Below are positions 56,119 to 64,000 of a DNA stretch of 64,000 nt, one piece after another. The DNA lies in NCBI GenBank assembly GCA_029718625.1, contig CM056378.1:65123027-65187026 (forward strand). The letters are read 5' to 3'. Position 1 is the first letter of the stretch. Each line of letters starts with the position of its first letter. This DNA is from Synaphobranchus kaupii. Taxonomy: Eukaryota > Chordata > Actinopteri > Anguilliformes > Synaphobranchidae. Made by a program: the position numbers and the translations under genes. The notes under the pieces were generated by a model, which searched no databases, was not told the DNA's origin, and saw only the letters and a program-made list of their open reading frames with translations.

Positions 56119-56480
56119 TATATATTTCTGTTATAATTAAGAGAGTTGCAAGGGAGCATGAGTCTATGCAGGAAGCATCAAAGGGCTGCGCTTCACTTAG
56201 ATCCACAGCAAGGGGGAGGGGGGGGTATGCCGGCAAGCTTATATTGTCGGTATTCAGGATTTATTGAAAAGTTTAACGCAAGAATGTTTATTTTCAATTA
56301 TTTTTGGGGGTAACTGTACGTCTTCGTAATATTTAACAGTCTGTCTTTTTTTTGTATGTTATTTCTTTGTTTTCAATATTTTTTTATAAGAGTTTATAAT
56401 AAGTCAACATATTTTCACACCGATAATGGTTACTGTGATATATATTCCCTCACTATCAGTGGTCAATACAATTAATTTTC
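56119..56480. other. No recognisable feature
   Basis: AT-rich spacer between the Tc1 end and the L1. Confidence 0.5.
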
Positions 56481-56489
56481 TGACTCTCA

Positions 56490-58435
56490 ATAAGTAAAAT
56501 AACAATAACATCATGGAACATGAGAGGCCTGGGAAAGCTAACCAAAGTCAAGCAAGTCCTGTGCAGACTTAAACAACTCAATTCATCTATCATTTTTCTC
56601 CAGTAATCACATTTAAGAGAAGTTAAAAAAGGTGGAATGGTCAAGTATGGTCTCCCTCTTTCTTTTCACATAGACGAGGAGTTATCACTCTAATACATAA
56701 ATCCATCCCATTTAGAGTTGATAAAGCCATCCCTGATACAGCAGGCAGATATTTAATATTGTAGGGAACATTATTTAATGAACAACTAATATTAGCCAAT
56801 ATTTATGGTCCCAATGAGGACGATCCAAACATTTTTGAAAGTATATTCCTATTAATCTCCTCCCTTGCTGGTAAAACAATTATGGCAGGAAATTTTAACT
56901 GAACCTTAGATCTACTAGATCGATCTTCAGGTATAAACACATCTCACACTGGAAGTAGACAAAAGCTAATCCATCACTTGACTGAATTCAATCTAATAGA
57001 TCCCTGGAGAAAACTAAACCATAATAAGAGAAAATATTCATGCTTTTCTGCTCGATTTAAATAATATTCCCACATAGACTATATTTTTATTTCTACACCA
57101 CTATTTCCAGCAGTAGCTGAATGTAAATACGATAGTATCTGATCATGCTCCTGTATCACTCTCCTTGAACAATCGCTTTCTGGTAAAAGGCAGCCCTAGA
57201 TGAAGCTTGCAAGCTTGCATGCGAAGTGGCTACACGACACTGACTTCATTCATTTTTCAAAATTTTCTTTAAACCAATGAAACATCAGCTAGTATGAGAT
57301 GGGAAGCTTTTAAGGCATATATACGTGGTCAAATTACAAGCAATACGAGCTCCAAACAAAATCAGATGTCAGTATTTGAGTTTGTGTTGTACTTTTCTGT
57401 TACTTAGTTTCGGTTATGTTCGGTGTTGTTCGTGTGTTTTCGTTTTCATTCTCCGTCACCTATCCATGTGCTTGTGTTTTCACTTCCTCATTGTGTCAGC
57501 CCCAACTCTCGTCTCCACTCCTGATTACCTATGAGTTTCACCTGCCCTGCTGTTTCACCTGTTTCTCGTTTGCTCGTTAGTTCTGTGTATTTAAGTTCCA
57601 CTCTGTCCTGTGTTTGGTGCGAGTTTGTTACAGTTGCCCTGTTTCACCTTTTCCTGACCCGTGTTCTGCTAGTTTCCTCGTGTGCCTGATTTGTTTTTTT
57701 CTGATTGTGCTTTTGTATTTTTGCCGTGACTTCCTGGTTTTTGATCTCTGCCTGTTTACTGATTACGCCTTCGCCTCATCCCTGGGTTTCGACCCAAAAT
57801 AAACTTTGGTTTATTTGTTATGTGCTGTCTGCGCCTGAGTCAGGTCAATCTTAGAATGAAGGAACTAGACAGTAAAATAAAAGACTTGGAAAACAAGTAC
57901 ATTTTTTAAAATAATTGTAAACAACTCCTACTACATAAATCACAATATGAAGAGCTCTCCACCGCTAAAGCAACAAACTATCTTCTAAGACTTAAGCAAT
58001 CATACTACGACCAGGGAGAAAAACCAGGCAGATTACTAGCCTGGCATCTTAAAAAGATGAATACATAAAAGGCCATTGATTCCGTTGAAACTCAGACCGG
58101 AAAAATTGTATCATTCCTAATTAAATTAATCAAACATTTGCCACTGACTACAAATCCCTCTACAAATCTGAACTACCAGACCCTACACATACTCAAACAA
58201 AATTCATAGATTTCCATTTCCCTTCGATATCAGAGGCAAGTAAAGAAGACCTTGATAAACCCATAGACCCAAAGCCATCATTTTCTTGTAAGGTGGAAAA
58301 GCAGCAGGACCCGATGGCCTTCCTATAGATCTCTTTAAACTTTTTCAGGACAAACTATCAGTTCCATTATTGGATATGATTAATGAATCTTTCAAGGTAG
58401 AATGCCTCCCACCTTCCCTGCGAAAAGCATTAAGC
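56490..58435 (+). pseudogene. L1 LINE ORF2 fragment: endonuclease and start of RT
   Basis: The plus strand reads SWNMRGLGKLTKVKQVL (endonuclease start), IYGPNEDDPNIFESIF, MAGNFN (family GDFN), SHIDYIFIS and SDHAPVSLSL (C-terminal DH motif of the APE-type endonuclease), in several frames. After the nested LTR-like insert come ELDSKIKDLENKYI, RLKQSYYDQGEKPGRLLAWH and AGPDGLPIDLFK..LLDMINESFK, the segment leading into the RT. It stops at 58435, where family W begins. Multiple stops; inactive. Confidence 0.85.
57361..57840 (+). mobile_element. LTR-like insertion in the L1
   Basis: Pyrimidine-rich DNA with a GTGTATTTAAGTTCC promoter-like site (57586), CCTGTTT-rich text and AATAAACTTTGG (57799), followed by GCGCCTGAGTCA. 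This is the usual build of a fish gypsy-type LTR. No clean target duplication was found. Confidence 0.55.
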
Positions 58436-58668
58436 TCTTTCTACCAAGGGCAAAATATACCAATTCTCGCCTGTTTTAACTAGTGACCGACAAAGCTGTT
58501 TATCTCAAAAACTGTAAAGGCTACAAATATGGTTCATAGTTTTTATTAAAACAGAGAACTGCACTATTATGACTAAGCAGTCAGAATTCATATACATATA
58601 CTTTTTGCTACTTAATTACAACAATTTATGTACAGGAATTGTGAAAAAAAACTAAAAAACGGGTACCG
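58434..58668 (+). repeat. Family W repeat, copy 2
   Basis: About 90 percent identical to 29031-29255. Confidence 0.8.
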
Positions 58669-60430
58669 ACATTCAAATTTCAGATTTTGTACCTGATGTG
58701 CTACAAGAGCTATGGAGAAAATAACTCCTCTTTGTGATTCCTCAATATGCTGCCTATCTCAGTTAAAAATATGGTGTCAATATCTCAAACCATTCAAATT
58801 CTACAGAGCTTTTTTTCAGGTGAACCATTTCAGTTACCAAAGTTGGCACCAATTGCGCCAAATTGTGCAAAATGGCAATGTTCCAGAAATGTCTCAATAT
58901 GACTTATTTTTTAAGTTTTACAATACAATTAGATAATTTGTCAATATTGGCAATAAAAGTTCATTTTTAGATGTGTTTTTGGTGTGTTTCATATTACACA
59001 ACTAACTCGCCTACCTGTGGTCCCCAAAAACTCTCCAAACCCATGTAGCAGCACAGTGAATCTTGTATTCCACCAGAGTTTCATTAGCCAGTAATGATTC
59101 CAGGTATATGCAAACGGGATATAAAATCAAATTTTTCCAGTTTACTAGAAAAAATAAACCCCTGCATAATAATCAACAACAAACTCATCCTCATGTTATC
59201 TCTCTCATGTTACGTCATGCATAAATTGCTCATTTGTTTACCTGCACAGCCTGCTGTACTGCATACAGAACAATTTACTCGTGTGGAACAATAACTACGA
59301 AACAAACACTTCAGACGCCATTTAATTCAAAAGAAACTCGGAACAGCTCATCTCAGAAACAAATAGATTGCTAGCTACTATGTGTAATTTTGCTGGCTAG
59401 CTTGCCAATATAGTAATGTTAGCTATATTAATTTAATTCAGAGTGATTTGTTTTATACATAACAGTGAATTCGCAACTGGTATTCCAAAAAAAAAAACCT
59501 GTTACCTTACACCACTCAGCGTCACTGAGACAAGATCGCAAAAACATATTCGGGCTAGGACCTGCTGCACGGAGAAACGCCTGAATAACCTACACATAAC
59601 TAACCAAAAACTGGATGGAAGAGACTGTAAAGTAAAAAGATGAACAGCAGCCATTACCTAATGAATTATGTTTTGCAAAACGGAATGTAGCTAGCTACGC
59701 TACAAGCTAAAAACACTGCGCCATCTTGGTTCGATAATTACGCCTGGATGCCTCCTCCTCTTACACAGAGCTGTATCTACGTGACTTCTGAAGGCTTTGT
59801 GTTGAATGAGGGCTTGTCTGAAAGATAAGAGTCTTGGCTATTGGCTGGAATATTTGACAGATAGTTTAAAAACCCAATAAAAAGCAAATAATACTCGCAA
59901 TGGAGGCGGGTCGATGCAAGTTTTTCCCACTTCAGATAGGCCTATTGTGCTATCAAGGAAATACACCCAATTGATGACGGTTTTGCATAAAACTCTGCAA
60001 TCATGTACAAAACCCCTTTGGCTAAAATATACTAAGCCACGGGATTGTTACTCTAGAAACTGGCTGAGTTTCACAACGCCAAACTGAACACAGCCGAAGT
60101 ACTCATGATGAAGTGGAGAAAAGCACAAGTCGGTTTAATAATTAGAAAAAAATCATGGACAGCCGTATGAAAGTTTTAAGCATTTTTTCTTGAAGCTTAA
60201 AGGTATAACAATTTTTCAAAGCAAAGTTTTGTGAAATACAATTAAGCAGAACAGTTTACCAGCACATTGTTTATGGTGTGACATCAAGCTGCAATACATG
60301 TTTGGGAATTAGTTTCCAACGTTATTTACAAAGTTTTAACTCAACGTTTTGGGCTTAAAAACTACTTTCCCAGAAGGAATGGATATATCTTAAGGATATT
60401 TAATCAAAATATTGAGGTGAACAATTTATT
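58669..60430. other. No recognisable feature
   Basis: 1.8 kb of AT-rich DNA, perhaps the rest of a family W element. No coding frame supported. Confidence 0.45.
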
Positions 60431-60435
60431 ATATA

Positions 60436-62048
60436 CAGTTATATACAGTTCAAATAAATAGCAGTGCGAATAAAGTGCAAATATTTTTTGATAGCTTTTA
60501 GTTCCATATTTCAAATGTAGTGGAAACATTACACATTCAATTCCAAATCAAAGCATTAACAAATTTTATCAAGTCTGCGTTATTCTTTTACAGGAAGCAA
60601 AGAAAAGGAATATTAATCTGTTCAAAAAAATAGTGTCGACATTTCTCTCTTCAAACTCAAACACTTACTGTATAAACTGAAGAGATTTTTCAAGATTTAA
60701 CTTCACTTTAAATTACTGAACTAATATTTAGTTGCATAACCATTGTTTTTGATAACTGCTGCGCATCTGCGTTGCATCGAGTCAACCAACTTCTGGCACC
60801 TAGAAACAGGTATTTCAGCCCAGGATGAACAAACTACATTCCACAGTTCCTGTGAATTTTTGGGTTTTGCTTCAGAAACTGCATTTTTAATGTCACCCCA
60901 CAAGTTTTCAATGGGGTTGAGGTCGGGGGATTGAGCTGGCCATTACCTCAATCCTTTTTATCTGGAACCAAGATGTTGCTCGCTTACTCGTGTGTTTGGG
61001 GTCGTTGTCTTGTTGAAACACCCATTTCAGGGGCATTTCCTCTTCGGCGTACGGCAACATAATCTCTTCAAGTATTTTGATGTATTCAAACTGATCCATG
61101 ATCCCTGGTATATAAATAGGCCCAACACCGTTGTATGAAAAACATCCCCATACCATGATTTTTGCGCCACCATGCTTCACTGTCTTCACAGTGTACTGTG
61201 GCTTGAATTCAGTACCCGGGGGTCGTCTGACGTAGTGTCGACGACCACTAGACCCGAAAAGAACAATTTTACTCTCATCAGTCCACAGAATGTTACGCCA
61301 TTTCTCTTTGGGCCAATCGATGTGTTCCATGGCATATTTTAATCGATTCTGCACATGCCGGTTTTGGTGGTGCTTTACGGGGGCTTCTTGCTGATAGCTT
61401 AGCTTCGATCAAACGTCTTCTGACTGTAACAGCACTTACAGGTCATTTTAGATCATCTTTGATCTTTCTGGAGGTGATGATTGGCTGAATCTTTGCCATT
61501 CTGACTATTCTTCGATCCGTTTTAACAGTAGTTGCTCGTTTTCTTCTGCGTGTTTCAGGTTTTTGTTGCCATTTTAAAGCATTTGAGATCATTTTAGGTG
61601 AGCATCCTATAATTTGCTGTACTTCTTTATATGTTTTCCCCTCTCCAATCAACTTTTTAATCAAATTACGTTGTTCCTCCAAACAATGTTTGGAACGGCC
61701 CATTTTACTTAGCAATTCAGAAGGAAATATATTTTATAACAATGTGTGAAACATTTGCTTCCCTTCTTCCTTAATAAAGGACAATTAATGACACCTGTTT
61801 TTTCACAGAATGAATGAATTCTCTAATTAAACTCCACACTGCTATTATTTTGAACACACCCCTTTCAATGAATGAGTCAATTACTCAGAACAAGCAGCGT
61901 GCATGTCTTGACAGTTGGGTCTGTTGTTTTTCTATTACACTACTACATCTACAAGTAAATTATTTGCCATGCAGAAATATCACTATTACTAATAACAGTG
62001 GTTCATCAGGTTACTGATGTTGTACTGCTATTTTTTTTAACACAACTG
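60436..62048 (-). mobile_element. Tc1/mariner element, near full length (about 1.6 kb)
   Basis: The right end reads TAGCAG-side text complementing CAGTTGTGTTAAAAAAAATA, followed by TA (62049-62050). The left end CAGTTATATACAGTTCAAAT has a 10-bp duplication within it. It encodes a whole Tc1 transposase on the minus strand, in pieces. It is the same terminal family as carrier I at 29262. Confidence 0.87.
60721..61715 (-). pseudogene. Tc1 transposase, all domains present but frameshifted
   Basis: Start near 61700 (MGRSKHCLEEQRNL). N-terminal HTH domains (TYKEVQQIIGCSPKMISNAL; RRIVRMAKIQPIITSRKIK) are followed by a damaged stretch at 61355-61442 (TVRRRLIEAKLSARSP legible in another frame). Then come ILWTDESKIVLFG (first Asp), MVWGCFSYNGVGPIY, VFQQDNDPKHTSKRA (second Asp), a frameshift at about 60930-60950, [15 protein letters not shown] (Glu) and the C-terminus VIKNNGYATKY. 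The DD34E catalytic set is complete. The length, about 330 codons, is normal for Tc1. Only small indels block the product. Confidence 0.92.
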
Positions 62049-62059
62049 TATTATTAAAT

Positions 62060-62098
62060 TCATTCATTCATTCATTTCATTCATTCATTCATTCATTC
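62060..62098 (+). repeat. (ATTC)n microsatellite
   Basis: Ten or so ATTC units with one TTCATTTC interruption. Confidence 0.9.
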
Positions 62099-62305
62099 AA
62101 ATTCATGGAATATATAATTTAATAACTTCTTAAATGTGATTCTGAAGATTGACGTTTCAGAATAGACTATAGCCTATTCATGTTCGATGACAAGTGCTGC
62201 AAATATTAGGTGGCAAATTACAGTGCGCAATTTAGCTACATAACAACTGTATGCTCAGATCACTGCGCTTCATCAACAGCAAAATCGATGACGTTTCAGA
62301 AAATA

Positions 62306-63292
62306 CAGTGCCCTCCGCTATTGTTGGCACCCCAGGTAAAGTTGAGTAAAAAGGGTTATAAAAAATGTACCGTTTCGTGAATTAGCTTAATGTCTCACTG
62401 AAAAAAAAGAGAAAAATCCAACCTTTAATTGAAGTAAATTTATTCATCAAGAAATAATAATTTTTAACAAAACCACGTGTGCCACAATTATTGGCACCCC
62501 TGCATTTATATATAGAACGAAGTAATAATTTTTAATATTTGGTCGCATATCCTTTGCATGCCATGACTTCCTGATGTCTGTGAACCAACAACATCAAAAG
62601 ACTCTTGATATCTTATTTTCTGGTACTCTTACAAGCGATACTATAACGTCTCTGCATTTGAATGGATCTCTATGGGAATTGGGGGGTGGGACTAGATTTT
62701 GCTGTAAATTATGCTGGAACAGTATGGAACACATGGTTGGTAAAATGGCTGTAAGTCAAGGGTTTGAGGTATCAAACGAGCCTCAAACCATCACACTGGT
62801 ACCAGATATGCAGTAGATATGGATGGATCACTTTAAGGGTTGTTTCTCCTGACAAAATTGAACTGTATGGAAAATTAAGTCAGGAGAAGAAGTAGTTATC
62901 CATCCATATCTACTGTATTTCTGGCAGCAGAGTGATGGTTTAAGGCTTGTTTGATATGTCAGACCCTTGATGACTTAGAGCCATTTAGCCAACCATGTGT
63001 TCCATACCGTTCCAGTGTGATTTATAGCTAAATATAGTCCCATCCCCCAATTCCCATAGAGATCCATTCAAATGCAGAGACGTTATAGTATCGCTTGTAA
63101 GAGTACCAGAAAATAAGATATCAAGCGTCTTTTGATGATGTTGGGTTTTCTCATAACAAATTTACTTCAATAAAAGGTTGGATTTTTCTAATTTTTTCAG
63201 TGTGAGATTAAGCTAATTCACCAAATGGTGAATCTTTTATAACCCTTTTTACTCATCTTTACCAGGGGTGCCAATAATAGTGGAGGGCACTG
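62306..63292. mobile_element. Palindromic Tc1/family Y element (carrier V), 987 bp
   Basis: Starts CAGTGCCCTCCGCTATTGTT and ends with its complement, flanked by TA (62304-62305, 63293-63294). The arms are about 490 bp and contain GTTGGCACCCC, a further TTGGCACCCCTG in the left arm only, and the complete family Y core (62595-63140) with its GYATKY-coding tail at 62540-62580. Confidence 0.92.
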
Positions 63293-63297
63293 TATAT

Positions 63298-64000
63298 TAG
63301 GGGTGTAACGGTTCAGAAACTGTGACCGAAACCGTGATACAAACATCCACGGTCTTGTGTCACAGTTCTGGAAGACGGAACCGCGACACCCCCCCTCCCC
63401 CAACCCCAACCCGCTGCCACCACTGCAGGTGCAGCCTGTTGAGCTCTTATTACGTTACTACTAATGTAAGGAAACTCATTTTTCATTTCACAATTAACAC
63501 TATAACACATGTAAATCATGAAATTATTATTCTATTTAAAGTTAGGGCAAGCTGCAGGGTTTTTCCTGGCAGAGAAATGGGTTTTGGCGGTACCAATGCT
63601 AACGCACGCAGTGCATGAGCAGCAACATTTTTTGTATGAATTTTACCGTAAATACAGTTTTTGGAGTACAAAGAGCCCATGTAGGCTTTGGTTGTAAAGT
63701 ACCAGTAGAAATCAAAGGTCCTTGAAGCTTTTTGAAGATTTGAATATCACACCATTTAGGCTATTTTGATCATGCACAAATAGAAAAATAAATAAACAAC
63801 ACTCTAAAACAGAAATAAAAAAATAAGTGTAGCTACACGTAAAAAAAAATTGTCTTTTTAAATAACAGCAAGGTAGACTATTTCAGCCCTAAATGCGATA
63901 GGTCACTGTGGAAATGTCGACTGTACGGGACTTTGGCGAAACGTAACAAGATAAACTCTTCAGGGTTAATCATAACACAGTGGTAGCCTACCTGCATATA
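63298..64000 (+). mobile_element. hAT left terminus, running off the window
   Basis: TAGGGGTGTAACGGTTCAG followed by ACCGTGATAC / GTGTCACAGTT-type subterminal repeats is typical of a fish hAT end. The right end and duplication are outside. 63815-64000 is family Z DNA (GGAAATGTCGACTGTACGGG) inside it, as in the hAT at 24162. Confidence 0.65.

Overview
The window looks like intergenic DNA of a ray-finned (teleost) fish. It is AT-rich, with no bacterial-style operons and no recognisable host gene. The assignment rests on its contents: L2 LINEs with the fish-type 3' tails, several Tc1/mariner families including one with Sleeping Beauty-type terminal repeats, hAT, piggyBac-type and Harbinger remnants, BEL/Pao, DIRS and Ngaro retroelements, and a tRNA-derived SINE. 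I cannot name the species. Nearly every reading frame I could assign is a decayed transposable-element (TE) gene.

Layout. 1-11.9 kb is one BEL/Pao retrotransposon on the minus strand (gag at the right, integrase at the left, cut by the window start). It is split by a Tc1 element (0.45-1.37 kb), a 5'-truncated L2 (2.85-4.40 kb), a longer L2 with an internal deletion (7.45-10.25 kb) and a 44-bp micro-insertion. It sits in an older repeat, here called family X. 11.9-16 kb holds a TTAA-flanked MITE and a perfect hairpin. 16-17.2 kb is a hAT carrying a BED finger, inside an L2 tail. 18.5-29 kb is repeat-poor DNA with two SINEs, a second hAT, small MITEs and a long X copy. 29.3-32.7 kb is a Tc1-type palindrome holding a Ngaro fragment. 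33.3-34.4 kb is a palindromic Sleeping Beauty-type element. 34.5-36.7 kb has a TTAA element, a Harbinger remnant and a deleted Tc1.

37-48.1 kb is a DIRS-rich block. It is cut by a complete hAT (2,775 bp, perfect 8-bp target duplication), a second short hAT, a Tc1 half-palindrome, a second BEL/Pao fragment and a ZBED-like hAT fragment. 49-52 kb holds a hAT-like zinc-finger remnant and a SINE with a 16-bp target duplication. 52.3-54.8 kb is another X copy containing a 1.77-kb solo LTR with CCCCC duplications. 55.5-63.3 kb holds two more palindromic Tc1 elements, an L1 with a nested LTR, and a Tc1 with an almost complete but broken transposase. The window ends inside another hAT.

The genes do not form a pathway. 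Each set served its own element: gag/protease/RT/RNase H/integrase for BEL, RT/RNase H/tyrosine recombinase for DIRS and Ngaro, endonuclease/RT for LINEs, DDE transposases for the DNA elements. Exact target duplications and clean interruptions give an order of insertion. The most unusual signal is a foldback core (family Y) that lies at or near the centre of palindromic elements built on five different Tc1 terminal-repeat types.
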